Source: Triatoma infestans (lineage: Eukaryota; Arthropoda; Insecta; Hemiptera; Reduviidae). From it: a stretch of 64,000 nucleotides of DNA. This document shows positions 45,570 through 56,825 of this stretch, one piece after another (position 1 is the stretch's first letter; each line of letters opens with the position of its first letter). Location of the stretch: contig JAAEAF010000230.1 of assembly GCA_011037195.1 (NCBI GenBank), positions 62,001 through 126,000 on the forward strand. The letters run 5' to 3'. Under the pieces are notes generated by a model, which was not told the DNA's origin, ran no database searches, and was given only the letters and a program-made list of their open reading frames with translations. A program made the position numbers and the translations under genes.

Positions 45570-47205
45570 TATTACATATATTGTATCTAGATTTGTTGAA
45601 AAGGTAATAAATAGATAATAAATGTAAAATTATTTGCAGATTAAAAAACTTCTCGTTGAATAAGAACATAATACCCCTGAAACACGTGAGAAATGATACA
45701 AAAAAAACACTAAATACGTATTAATAATTTTATAGAACTTTATCCAGCTTTATTACTTACATTAAGAAGCAGATAATGCCAAGATATCATTATTATTTGT
45801 AATGATTTTAAAAATTAATATGAAAATAATTTTAGTATTTTTATTTTCTTAAACTTTCAATTTCCTTATAAAACTTTTTATTTATTTACAGAACTAACCA
45901 TTTGCGCATCATCTTAATCTATTTTTCCTTTATTATCATGCTTATGAGAATATAAAACTGGATGTCCCTGAATTATACTTCAGATAAGAAATCTACCGTT
46001 ATAATATATTTTACGATTTCTATATGCATTATGTCAACACAGATTTTATGGCAACATCTATTTGAACATGTGCTATCGTACATATGGACGAAGATTTTAT
46101 GAAAAATTATTATTATGATTCCAGCTAACTCCAGCTTGAAATTGAATTACTGCGAAAATTATTATAGTTTAATAAAATGGACCTTCAGTTTAACGGTTCC
46201 CAATAAAAGGGTAAACATTTAAATGTTTATTCATTCATTCATTCAGTGATCTATGTGTAGGTAGATTTAAGTACAATATGCGTTCTGAATAGAAGGTGAA
46301 CCATAATAACCTGCAGTTAACTTGTAAACTTACTGCAATACTTGTTCAGTTTGAATATGAAGTAATTAGCTTCAATATTTATTGAATGATGACATTAACT
46401 ATCTACTATTTGAAAACTACATTCTAGTATGACCTAAAAATAGAAAATATTATATTTATTATATTCGTGTGACAATTTCAAAATTATTATTAATATCAAA
46501 TGTGGGAAAAAAATTTATGTATCTCCATATAATATATTTTATGCAAAAAATATATTATTAGATTAATATTTTATAATATGACGGTGTATTTAAACTTAAA
46601 CTAGCTATGCTGAGTTACTTACTGTTTTCATTTTTTTTTATTAGAAAGGCTAACAACTAGAGATATTACTAGCAGATGACTTCATTGAAATGACTTCATC
46701 ATGTTTTATTGCCTCCTTTAGCAATAGCAAATTACGCTTACCTACTTATACATATGTAATTAAAATATTTACAATGTCATATCTTCGTCAAATATTGCAT
46801 CTTTTTTAACTGCATCATCTCTGTGCTATATCTCTTCTGTTTGTAGTAATCAAAGTATATTGTTGATGTTTATTAATATCTAACATTTCTATTATTACGA
46901 ATCTGTCCACATAATTGTACTTCTATTTCATACGTTATTCCTTAAGTGTTGTAACAACTAAGAAGTTTTAAGCTGAAACAACTGGTAATAACTAAATATG
47001 ATTAAATTATATCGTTATAAATCGGTATTTGTACATTTCTGTTTTTTTCTGCGGTAAAAATTAATATTTTCATAAAGCCAATTTAAAAAAGAAAATATTT
47101 AATCAGTAATTGTTCAAATAGTTAAATAAGTGGAATAATAGAAATCAGTTAGAATTGAAAACAATATCTTTCGATCTATCTTTTATTGTTCCAACTAGTT
47201 AAAAA
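45570..47205. other. AT-rich gap, nothing recognised
   Basis: A long, very AT-rich stretch with stops in all frames and no Rep1 block. A short attc repeat lies near 46231-46245. Confidence 0.6.
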
Positions 47206-47206
47206 A

Positions 47207-47300
47207 AATCTGGTATGAAAATTCATACAACTTTCTCTCACTCCTTTCAATACAATTATATACAAAATAACAAATTTTCTTTAAACACAAATTTTACATA
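47207..47300 (+). repeat. Rep1 left-end fragment
   Basis: Left end atctggtatgaaaattcata followed by ctttctctcactcc, then diverges. The fragment lies just upstream of the mariner element. Confidence 0.65.
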
Positions 47301-47360
47301 TTTGTCCCAATATATAAAAAAAAAAAAAATAGAGGTGGTGGGGGAATAAGTACGGACCTG

Positions 47361-47409
47361 CGAGGGTCATTCAGTAAGTAACGAGACAAATTGCTATAGC
47401 TCAGAAACG
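47361..47409 (+). repeat. mariner left terminal inverted repeat
   Basis: Pairs with 48604-48652 over 49 bp with a few mismatches. It starts cgagggtcattcagtaagta. Confidence 0.88.
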
Positions 47410-47525
47410 GTTTATATAATCAATACAATAGTTTCAGTGCGTCAGGTTGGCATCCTTCTACTTAGTTTCTCATCAGCTGTTCGAGAGTATTAGGTAAGCA
47501 CAACCTCAAATGTATTCACTTAACA

Positions 47526-48576
47526 ATGGCGAGTCCGCTCGAGCATTGCACCTCGGAAAAACAACGCTCAGTGATTAGATTTTTAGCTGCAGAGGCTATC
47601 AAAGGTAGTGAAATCCACGAAAGAATGTTGAAAGTATAAGGGGATATTTGTTTGAATCTTTCGAACGATTATAATAAATGGGTAGAACAGTTTAAAAATG
47701 GCCATGTAAGTGTCTGTGACGAGCAACGAAGTGGACGACCGGTTGAAGTTGCAACTTCATCCCTCGAATCTCGCATTAATGCGTTAATTACAGGACAGGA
47801 GGCGTATTACTGATGAACTGATAGCTGAAGATGTGCACGCAAGTGTTGGAACTGTGCATAACATTATTCAGAATAAGCTTCAGTACATGAAATCTTGTGC
47901 GTGATGGCTTCCAAGCCAACTTACGGACGCCCACAAAGAAACAAGGTTTCAGATCAGTCAGCACTTGAAAGAACCTTATTTAATTGAAAAAGAGTTTTTC
48001 AGTAGAATTGTAACATGTGATGAAACATGGATACACCATTTTGAGCCGGAATCTAAGCGTCAAAGCCTTGAATGGAAGCATAGGGGTTCTCCCACTCGAA
48101 AGAAATTCAAGACCCAGCCGGCTGCAGGTAAAGTCATGCTTACAGTATTGTGGGATTCGCAGGGACCTGTTTATTGTGACTATCTCGAAGATCAACGCAA
48201 CAGCCAATATGTGATATCCTCACAAACAAAGTAAGGCCATTCGAATGGAATGTCTGGAGTCTTGACTAAAGGCGTGATTTTGCTTCATGACAACGCGCGC
48301 CCACACACGGCACAGTTAACTCAAGAAACACTTCAAAAAGTGGGGTGGAAGATCCTTCCACATCCCCCCTACAGACCTCGCCCCATCGGACTTCCATTTG
48401 TTTGGACCCCTTAAAGAGGCTCTACTAAACATTTTCAATCCAATGAAGAAGTTAAAAATCAGGTGCAAAAGTGGCTTCGAGATCAACCCAAAGAATTTTA
48501 TGCCAGAGGCATACACAAATTAGAAGAACGATGGGACAAGTGTATAAATGTTGCTGGGGACTATATTGAAAAGTAG
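47526..48576 (+). pseudogene. mariner transposase remnant
   Basis: The reading begins MASPLEHCTSEKQRSV, then frameshifts in a T6 run at 47580-47585. It continues to an in-frame TAA at 47638 and through the helix-turn-helix region (KWVEQFKNGHVSVCDEQR, SGRPVEVAT). Another frameshift lies near 47800. The catalytic domain is in a later frame: first Asp in TCDETW (48019-48021), second in HDNARPH (48289-48291), third in SDFH (48389-48391). The third lies closer than the D34D spacing because of a small deletion, and a segment after YLEDQR is also deleted. All three catalytic aspartate codons survive, but no continuous protein can be made. The reading ends at TAG 48574-48576. Confidence 0.9.
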
Positions 48577-48603
48577 CCAAAGTTTTGTATTGATTAAATT
48601 AAT

Positions 48604-48652
48604 CGTTTTTGAGCTACAGCGATTTGTCTCGTAACTTATTGAATGACCCTCT
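48604..48652 (-). repeat. mariner right terminal inverted repeat
   Basis: Inverted partner of 47361-47409. It ends with gaatgaccctct next to a TA. Confidence 0.88.
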
Positions 48653-48827
48653 TACTAATTTTCGCATGGAGAGAACTTAATGGTTATATTGTGGGCCAAT
48701 ACAGCGGTCTAAAAACTCTAAACCAACTACATATGATATTTGAAATCAACGCCATAATTTCCGCAAAAATATCCAAAATAATTTTTTGTGGGTGTTTTAA
48801 GTTTGTGGGTGTTTGAAATAAAGTTTC

Positions 48828-48953
48828 AAATAAAAGTGATACATTTTTATCAAGTAAGTAAACCAAGTTTAAAGGAAATCGTTATAGTCATTTTCGGAAA
48901 AATTCCAAAAAACAAAATTCTATTCTGTAAAATTGCATTTCCGGATAACCGAT
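48828..48953 (+). repeat. Rep1 internal fragment
   Basis: Plus-oriented internal-unit blocks: tttcaaataaaagtgataca, aagtttaaaggaaatcg, catttccggataaccga. Confidence 0.55.
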
Positions 48954-49735
48954 TTAGAAGTTTCGAAATCCCCTAAGTGCCAAAAAGTGGTTTTTGGAAA
49001 ATGGTCTAGTGTGTGTTGTGTTTTTGTATGTGAATAGGATAACTCAAAAACAAAAAATCGCAGCAAGTTCAAACTTGAAATTCAGTTTAGATATCACAAT
49101 GGAATTCAATAGTAAGTTGTCTGTCAAAATTCCTCAACCGGAAGTAACATTTTACTGAATGTTTTTTTTTTTCACTTTTTGCAATTTTCTTGAAAATGGC
49201 TCTGTCTATTATTTTCAAAACTTTTCATGTCAACTATATATATTAAGAGCTACAACTAATTTGATAAGAGAAGGGATTAGCTCAGTAGTAGCGCGCAGGA
49301 CTAGCAACGAGGAGGTCCCGGGTTGAGTCCAGCTGTGCTGCCCTTAGATTTTCTCTTTCTGGAGCCTCTGCAGCTCCTACAGTCCGGCGGCCGGCACTGA
49401 GAAGGCTCCAGGCGCCAATGACCCAATGACCAAATGCGTTGACGCACTTTAAATTTAAAAAAAAGTAAAATCATGAATAAAATATTTGCAATATATCTTT
49501 AGGAAAATTCATTTAAGGCGGCTATTGTGGTAGGAATGGAGCTATGTTTTCCTATAAAGTGTTTTTTTCAATTTATTATAAAATTCTATCATCCAATAAT
49601 ATTAAATAGAATTAAATATATTGCCAAAATACAGAGTTTAAAGAAAATCTGTAACCTAAATTGCAAATTTTTATACCTACTACTGCAGTGAGTTTGTGAT
49701 TTTCACTCATGCGAGTGTTTCACTTTAGATTTCGA
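48954..49735 (-). repeat. Rep1 minus copy interrupted by a SINE
   Basis: Minus-oriented right module (gaaatcccctaagtgccaaa, aaatggtctag, ggataactcaaaaac) and internal unit up to the SINE at 49266. It resumes at about 49480 (gcaatatatctttaggaaaa) and ends in tgcgagtgtttcactttaga. Confidence 0.65.
49266..49462 (+). mobile_element. SINE copy with shortened body
   Basis: Head with gattagctcagtagtagcgc, then the B-box ggttgagtcc. The body is shorter than in the 34015 copy because the palindromic part around the two ctgtcc words is mostly deleted. It ends gttgacgcactttaaat plus an A-rich tail. No clear target-site duplication. Confidence 0.85.
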
Positions 49736-49739
49736 ATAT

Positions 49740-50515
49740 TTAATTACAAAAATTTTGCCACAAATGCGTCTACTTTCTATTAAAACTGTAAGAGAGTCAT
49801 TAAGTAAATTTGAAATATTGGAACGACATTATAATTTCCATTAAGTGCCTTATAAGAATTCTATGAATGAAACCTTGTTGCACAGAACATTTCCTGAAAC
49901 GATTAAAACCAAAATGTTAAAATAAACTCAAGAGAGACGATAATTTTTATTTTACGACAATAAGCCAAACTACAGTTCCTATTCTACTTTTTCCCAGCGG
50001 CTGCCTAGGAAGGTCATTTGATTATAATTATATCCCTAATTAGGATGTAATTTTAAAGTTATTATATTTTCCCTAATGTTTTACACATTCATTAAATTTT
50101 ATTTTCAACTAACTCCCTCGCCACCCTTTAACCACCTCCGTTCAACTTACACTGACGACTTAATGATTATGTTAAAGTTATAATAATACAAACTATTAAA
50201 TTGAATATATATGTTTAATGTTACCACTTACAATTCTTAATAGTAGCAATAATATAAGCAAAACGTGGCAAACAAATCATAAAGGTATAGTTTCTTGATG
50301 ACTATAATTTACCGGACAAAAAAATTCATAGGTTGGGCGAAGTAGATTTTTTTTTTTTTAATTTCAGATAGTTTATTTATTGTTATTATTATTATCTTTT
50401 TGATGATAATTGCCTTAGTGTTCATTGAATATCATGTAAAAAGATAACATAAACATAGTGGTTTATCTATAAATCTTAGATATAATTTAAAAGTTTGAAC
50501 TATCAAAAATGAAAT
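49740..50515. other. AT-rich gap, nothing recognised
   Basis: AT-rich with no conserved translation or repeat block. Confidence 0.55.
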
Positions 50516-50520
50516 ATAAA

Positions 50521-52190
50521 TCCGACCGGTCGTGACTTAAGGATCGGAAACCTGGACCCTCTCAGAAAAAAAGTGAGGTCTTCGAATGAAAAATCCTTCG
50601 TAAGATCTACGGAGTTATCCCAGACCATCAGTTTGGTTTTAGACGCCACCATTCTACCATACAACAAACTCACCGCGTTGTAGACACCATTGCATCCTCC
50701 CTTGAGAAGAAGGAGTGCTGTTCGGTGGCTTTCCTCAATGTGAAGCAGGCCTGCTCTGGAGCAGACCCCGGGCTGCTCTGGAAACTTAGGGCATCCTTCC
50801 AGCCACCTATTACCTTATCCTAAAATTCTACTTATCCGATAGGTATTTTCAAGTATAAATCAGATCATCCTTCTCTCCTTTCAATCATACCGAAGCTGGA
50901 GTGCCGCAAGGCAGCATTCTAAGTCCTATCCTTCACTCTGTGTACACTGCAGACATCCCAAAACATCCTGATACCATCCTTCTCACTTATCTAGATGATA
51001 CTGCAATCCTGTCTACCAATAATGATCCCGCAACAGCCCATAGAAATCTCCCAACCCACCTCTTCTTCCTAGAAAATTGGTTTAAAAATGGATCATTAAT
51101 CTTAATGAAAATAAGTCCCAAAACATTACCTTCACTCTACGTCGCATTACTCTTCCTCCAGTCTACTACAACTTAATTCCTTTACCCACTGGTAAACCTC
51201 GGCTCTCCTGACCACTGTCAACGTTGCTCGCTATCTTGGGCTTTACTCAGACCGAAGACACACCTGGAATCCTCATACCCGACTTAAAAGAATAGAACTA
51301 AACAGACGCTATCGACAACTTAAAAGACTACTGCACAACAGATCTAAACTCTCCCTAGACAACAAAAGACTAATTTATACATATATTTTAAAGCCTATCT
51401 GGGCGTATGGGATAGAACTATGGGGTTCAACCAAACACTCAAATCTCCATTCCAATCCCTACAATCCAGAATCCTCCGTAACATTGTAAACGCTCCTTTT
51501 TACGTCTCCAACCGAACCATACACCCTGACCTTATATACCGCTCATTGCCCAAGTCGCCCAAACCCGTTACAGGAAATTTCATATTAACCTTCAGACTCA
51601 TACAAATCCTTTAGTTCAACACCTGTCTTCCCGAACATCTTCTAATAATCCTCCTAGACTTCTCATGCAATACAATGGTCTCGTGACCTGCTCTCAAGTG
51701 AAGAGAGTCAATAGTGATTTTGTGTAGTTTTGCAGTGTTACCAGTGGGTAGCTTCTTCACTCATTTTGTATTTATGTTCTTTGTATAATTGTTACTTATA
51801 GCGCTATCGCGTTTATTGTAGCATGAATAAAGATTAAAAAAAAAGATCTACGGAGCGGGCCAAGAGGTCAATGCATGGAGAAGAAGGACGAACCAGGAAA
51901 TAAAGAGTCTGTACAGGGAGCCAGATTTGGTAAAGTTTGTAAAACTAGGAAAGTTACGCTGGGCTGGATATCTTGCGAGAACGGAAGGTAGCCGAATAGC
52001 AAAAAAAGGTTGAAGAGAAGAAGCTAAGATGTAAGGGACGAACAGTATGACCGATGCTGAGATGCTCAATGGGTTTAAGAAAGGATGGATACCGCAGCCA
52101 TCCTTAGTAAGAGCAACTGGAAGGCATCTTCCGGGAAACAGGGAAAACTGGTGGAAACTTCTGCATGAGGAGGTCATGGCCCATTAGTTG
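50521..52190 (+). pseudogene. RTE-like C-terminal tail, split by a Jockey-like LINE
   Basis: Before the insertion the reading gives GSETWTLSEK and, in another frame, KILRKIYG. After it the reading resumes as KIYGAGQEVNAWRRRTNQEI, SLYREPDLVKFVKLGKLRWA and WAGYLARTEG, then frame breaks. This order matches the C-terminal region of RTE-like elements downstream of RT, as also seen at 43.6-43.9 kb in this window. Stops and frameshifts make it a pseudogene. It was present before the Jockey-like insertion. Confidence 0.75.
50615..51842 (+). mobile_element. Jockey-like LINE, 5'-truncated, nested
   Basis: A 1.23-kb insertion flanked by a perfect 13-bp direct repeat, aagatctacggag (50602-50614 and 51843-51855). 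The translation starts in the RT (FGFRRHHSTIQQTHRVVDTI), then VPQGSILSPILHSVYTADIP, which in this copy reads CRKAAF in one frame and MPQGSILSPIL in the next. Next comes LTYLDDTAILS, where the catalytic box reads LDD instead of ADD. Further on are WNPHTRLKRIELNRRYRQLK, ILKPIWAYGIELWGSTKHSN and NAPFYVSNRTIHPDL. It ends with aataaagatt and an A-run. Several frameshifts; non-functional. Confidence 0.88.
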
Positions 52191-52339
52191 ATTGTATGCC
52201 GTTGATAATGATTTAAAATAAATAATAAACAAAACTTATTCTTCGTGAGACACAAATATAGACTCAATGTCAGCATTGAATTTAAAACATTTCTTCCAGT
52301 TTTGGAGAGAAAATAAAGTGTAGAACTTTTACTTTGTCT

Positions 52340-52989
52340 GTCAGTAAGTGACTATTGCAATCTTGTCGAAGTCTCGAAATTTTCACCGGAATACATGTAT
52401 TGAGATCCCCTGAATATGAAAAAAAAAAGTTTTTAAAGCTGTATCTGTGTATGTGTCTATGTGAAAGAGGGGGGGGGGAGGATACTTGGTATTCCGATAA
52501 GTAATAGTACCGCATCTAACACGAAAGTTTTGGGCAAAATTCATCAACTACAAGTGCAACTTTACTAAACTTTTTTTTCAGTTTTTTGCAATTTCTTCGA
52601 AAATGGCTACAACGTTTCTCTGTAAACTTCATATTCTATCTATATATAAGTAAATAATTAATCACCTTTACTTGAAATATTACCCTGGAAAAATTAATTT
52701 TTGCTGATATTCTGCTGGGAATAGTGATGTAAAGCTCCCTCCTAAACTACTCCTTCAATTCAATACACGGTTCTACCATTTATATAATATTAATACATAT
52801 ATTACAAGCATTGCTAGTATCCAAAATTCGAAAAAAATCGGTTTACCACAAGTGCAATTTTACAGAATAGATATTTAACTTTCTTGAAATTATTTCGAAA
52901 ATGACTGTAACGAATTCTTTTAAACTTGGAATGGTAAACTTATTCAGATTTAAACTATTACTTTTATTTTAATTAATTTTACATACCCA

Positions 52990-52990
<1 letters not shown>
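52340..52990 (-). repeat. Rep1-related minus copy
   Basis: Minus-oriented right module (gaaattttcaccgg, gagatcccctgaatatg, gtattccgataagtaatagt), then a diverged internal unit. No clean end. Confidence 0.55.

Positions 52991-53020
<30 letters not shown>
52990..53020 (+). repeat. (AC)n microsatellite
   Basis: About 15 AC units, not obviously part of a Rep1 copy. Confidence 0.9.
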
Positions 53021-53025
<5 letters not shown>

Positions 53026-53394
53026 TATATTTATTTGACAAGAGAGAAAAGGGGCCACTTTTACACACTCGATTTTCAGATTTATCAAGAGTTGTAAAGA
53101 ATTTTGTTCTAGAGTTAAATATTAAATTATTTCTTGCAATCTTATTTAATTGGTTCTTAATTGAATATCAATATAAAAAAAGAATGTGAAAAGGTGCAAA
53201 TACTAAGAATGTATTTTAATTTGAGTTAAATACTCTCTCTATTTCTCTCTATAACCTCTTCCATTTGGCATAACTCAAATTCACTGTATCTGGAATTTGT
53301 TTTGATCTTGTTTTCGCTTATTGCCGGCTTATTAGCTAGATGTCGGCCTTATTTTATTAGTATTGAATAATGGTACTTTTACACACTAGTGAGA

Positions 53395-53560
53395 GAAAGT
53401 AATGTTCAAATCAACTGATTTTACTGTAATAATCATCACATTATTCAACGGATTGCAGAAAAAAAAAGTAGTTTTACGGAGTTTGTGGGCGTTAAATTGT
53501 GTCACTTTTATTTGAAAATATTTCCGGGAAAAATTCACTTTTGGAAATTCTTTGGAATCT
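53395..53560 (+). repeat. Small Rep1-related fragments
   Basis: A right-end word (agtgagagaaagtaatg, 53389-53405) and a minus-type internal block (tcacttttatttgaaaatat, then ttccgggaaaaattcac). Diverged; no full module. Confidence 0.45.
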
Positions 53561-53695
53561 GTGTAGATAAGTTAAATTTCAGAGATGTTGCTGGTGCTGT
53601 CTTCTAGGAATATAATGTACGTAATCATTTCAAGTTATATCTGCCTTTGATAGATACATAAATAAATCCCTACCATGGCTATATTTTTGTACGGC

Positions 53696-53698
<3 letters not shown>

Positions 53699-53741
<43 letters not shown>
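53699..53741 (+). repeat. (TG)n microsatellite
   Basis: About 20 TG units. The open frame through it is an artefact of the dinucleotide run. Confidence 0.92.
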
Positions 53742-53742
<1 letters not shown>

Positions 53743-53837
53743 AAATTTCAAATTTAAAAAAATCTGCAATTTTTACGATTGTATTTAGTGCTGCAAGAGA
53801 AGAAAGTCAAGTGTTAAGTGTTTTACAACGGAATTGT

Positions 53838-54571
53838 TTTTCACTTTCTCTTACTCCTAGTAAGAGGAAGTATTGTAATCGTGTCAAATTTCCGATATCG
53901 AGTTTTCACCGGAAATATCCGTTTTGAGGTCCCTGAGTCCAAAAAAGTGGTTTTTAGCAAATGGTCTGTGTGTGTGTTCGTGTGTGTCTGTGTGTCTGTG
54001 TGGTGCGTGTGTGTGTATGTATGTATGTGAACAGCATAGCTCAAAAACGAAAAACCGGAGAAAGTTGAAACTTGATATTCCGTTTAGGTAGCACCATGGG
54101 ATCTGACACTAAGTTATCTGTAAAAATTCCTCAACCGGAAGTACCCCTTTACTAGTTGGATTTTTTACTTTTTTGCGATTTTCTCAAAAATGGCTCCGAC
54201 GATTTTTTTGAAACTTCGTGTATAAATTAAACATGCAAAGATCTACAACTTTTATCTAAAACATTTCTCTGGGAAAATTTTTTAAGGGCACTTTTAGGGG
54301 AGGGGTGGGGTTCGATTTTCATCAAAGTGCTATCCTAGTTGATTATACAATTCTATTATCCAAACATAATTAGTTAGAAATAAATAGATGGCTGAAATTC
54401 CAAGTTTCAAGAAAATTAGTAAACCGGAAGTGCGCTTTTATTGAACAGTTTTTTCAGTTTTCGACGAATTTCATTAAATTTGGTACACAAACTATAAAAT
54501 TTGTCAATTATCATTTTGAGAACTGGAGTAAGAGAAAGTTCTGTGAGTGTTTCACACCAGATTTTTCATTT
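53838..54571 (-). repeat. Rep1 short copy (one internal unit), well preserved
   Basis: Minus orientation, from cactttctcttactcctagt to gagtgtttcacaccagattt. The right module, one G-rich unit (ggggaggggtgggg near 54298) and the left end are all present. Length is about 734 bp, close to the long form minus one 300-bp unit. A TG tract at about 53967-54030 is the family's own CA tract read on this strand. Confidence 0.88.
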
Positions 54572-54579
54572 ACGATCAA

Positions 54580-55295
54580 AGTCCAAAAAGACATTGATAA
54601 ATACTGATTAAAAAAGTAGAATTAAGCAACAAGTTTGTACAAGTATTACTCAGGAATTATTATTAGTATTTCAGAATAAATCTGATTTTTTATAGTTTTT
54701 TACAAATTTGCTACTCATAAATACAAATAATATATGCAGGATAAACACTCAAACATGGATTTGCACATTATATAATAGAAAAAAAATGCTATTGTACAAA
54801 TAAAATGAATGCTGTGAACAATTTATTCAAGGTGTTCAGTGTTAAAAATTGTACAACCTTAACGGGAAAATTAACAGCGTTCTTATAATTTGCGTTTATG
54901 TTCGTTTTCCGGGATATTGTTATAAATATCGCCAGTTGAAAAGTATTTTTTTTAGTTTTTTTTTTATTTCTTAATTTTTAATTGTAAAGAAAATAAAATA
55001 GAAAAAAATTGTTTATTCTTATTTATATTGTTGTTTAAATATTAAATGCCAAAAATTATTGATAAATTTCAGAAATTAAGATTACACTATCTTGGTTGTA
55101 CAAACTTTGTACAAACATACTAATACAAATTCCTTTGTAAAGTAAATAATATGAAGTATATAGTATATACAATTACAGTTTGCCTGGCTTATCTAAACCA
55201 AATTGTAGTTTATAGTTTATACATCACCAAGCTTTACAAGCCCCATGTATATTCTGGGATTGACACTGTTATGCTGTTCGTTTTGTTAGGATGGG
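54580..55295. other. AT-rich gap, nothing recognised
   Basis: AT-rich; the small open frame at 55151-55348 runs into a Rep1 fragment and has no domain. Confidence 0.55.
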
Positions 55296-55299
55296 TAAC

Positions 55300-55790
55300 C
55301 TTTAAGGAAATCCGGAAATACATGATTCGAGGTATCCAGAGTGCGTAAAAAAATGTTTTTAGTGATTACTGAAATAATAAAAATATCTCAAACACGAAAA
55401 GTCGCAGAAAGCTCAAACTTTATATTCAGTTTAGATACTATTTACCACATCTGACACCAAGGTTTCCAACAAAATCCATCAACCGGAAACTTGATTTAAT
55501 GGCTTTTATAGTTTGCATGATTTTCTTCAAAACGGTTCAAACGATTTGTTTAAAACTTCCTATATTGTCTATATACAACAATATTTTTATTCAATACGTT
55601 TCTTTGAAACATTTTCCTGTGAAAATTGATTTTTTATGAGGTTCTCAGGAAACTGTAGCCTCAAGCTTTCCTCTTAAGTACGACATCAATACAGTGTATA
55701 GTTCCATTCGCTATATAATATTATTGTACATAAGAAACTTTGCTAGAACTCCAATTCTAGAAATTTTTTAGTGGATATTTGTCAATAAAT
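55300..55790 (-). repeat. Rep1-related minus copy, diverged
   Basis: Blocks ggaaatccggaaatacatga, gaggtatccagagtgcg, aacacgaaaagtcgcagaaa and caaaatccatcaaccgga in minus order. No clean left end. Confidence 0.55.
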
Positions 55791-55889
55791 TTTTTAATTT
55801 TAACCTACATTTCTAACATTAACTTCAATATCTGCCGCCAGAGTTGGTAAGATGGTACCTGTCTCCCCACCACCTCTTGGCAAATATGT

Positions 55890-56825
55890 TTTTTTTTTCA
55901 TTTACTTGAAAATTTACAATTGCTGGTACGCTTGAGTAACCAGCAAAAATAAATGAGATGACTCACAATAACGGTAAGGGAGAAATCACCAGTGGTGATT
56001 CTCCACACTATTTCACTGCAAACATTTACAAAAGATCACGAGGCCACTGCCGCCTCAGTCGCCGAGGAGGGTTAGTTATCTGGAATGGATGCTGAGGAAA
56101 GCTGATGAATTAATGGATTGTGATTATGGGCGAGACGGGTGTGAAATTTGCGTTAACTTATTTGGACGAGGTCACTTGCAAATGGGAATCTGGAGATCGG
56201 AATGGATTGGCAGGTTAGAAACGTAAAACGGAGCATTGGTTGTAATAGAACGGAATGTTTTAGATTGTAGGATTTATAGGCGATGGATGTTGGAACGCTT
56301 GGTTGAGCCCCATAACTCCACTCCGAAAGTCCAAATTGGTTTTAACAGTAGATTGTAGATAAGTACTTTGTTATGTAAAGTTAGTTTTGAGCGTCTGTCC
56401 AATAGTCACTAGAGTAGGCTGTAACGTTTTTTACTTCGTTTCGTTTTAGTCTTGTATGTGGGTTCCATGTCAGGCGTTTGTCAATATAGAGTCCTATATA
56501 GACGTTAACTGTATGAACGCATGGTAATAAGATATGGTTCACATGAACTGGGGGGACAAATGGCACATGTTAGAGTGAACATTATATTTTTGCTTTTTTG
56601 AACTTTAACCTTCATTCTCAATCTTCAAAACGACTTCTCTAGGGATTGCAATGTTGCTGAAGTTTATGTGTGCCCAGGAATGTGGGGAAAGGATGGTTGT
56701 GTCATCTGCGTAGGTAAGGTATTAGTGTTTGGATGGGTTGGAATGTCGGCAGTATACACTGTGAAAAGAATGGGAGCAAGGGTACTTCCTTGTGGGACAC
56801 TAGCTGCTAACAGGTAATAGGAGAA
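55890..56825 (-). pseudogene. Jockey-like LINE 3' fragment
   Basis: Minus-strand readings give VPQGSTLAPILFTVYTADIP near 56800, then a segment where the ADDT box should lie (frame broken; TQMTQPSFPHIPGHT). Next come GLYIDKRLTWNPHTRLKR (about 56440-56500) and, further on in other frames, ELWGSTKRSN and NAPFYVSN. It ends in an A-run near 55890. Motif order and wording match the nested element at 50615-51842, so they are relatives. Heavily mutated. Confidence 0.78.

Larger units (their letters stand above)
47361..48652 (+). mobile_element. mariner DNA transposon, defective
   Basis: A 1.29-kb element with imperfect terminal inverted repeats of 49 bp (47361-47409 and 48604-48652), both starting (c/a)gagggtcattca. 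The right flank is TA (48653-48654). The left flank is TG (47359-47360), probably a mutated copy of the TA duplication expected of mariner insertion. The length is normal for the family. The internal gene is dead, so the element could move only with transposase supplied elsewhere. Confidence 0.9.

Noticed and set aside
55151..55348. 65-codon hydrophobic open frame
   Set aside because: Starts in AT-rich sequence and ends in a Rep1 fragment; hydrophobicity follows from T-rich codons.
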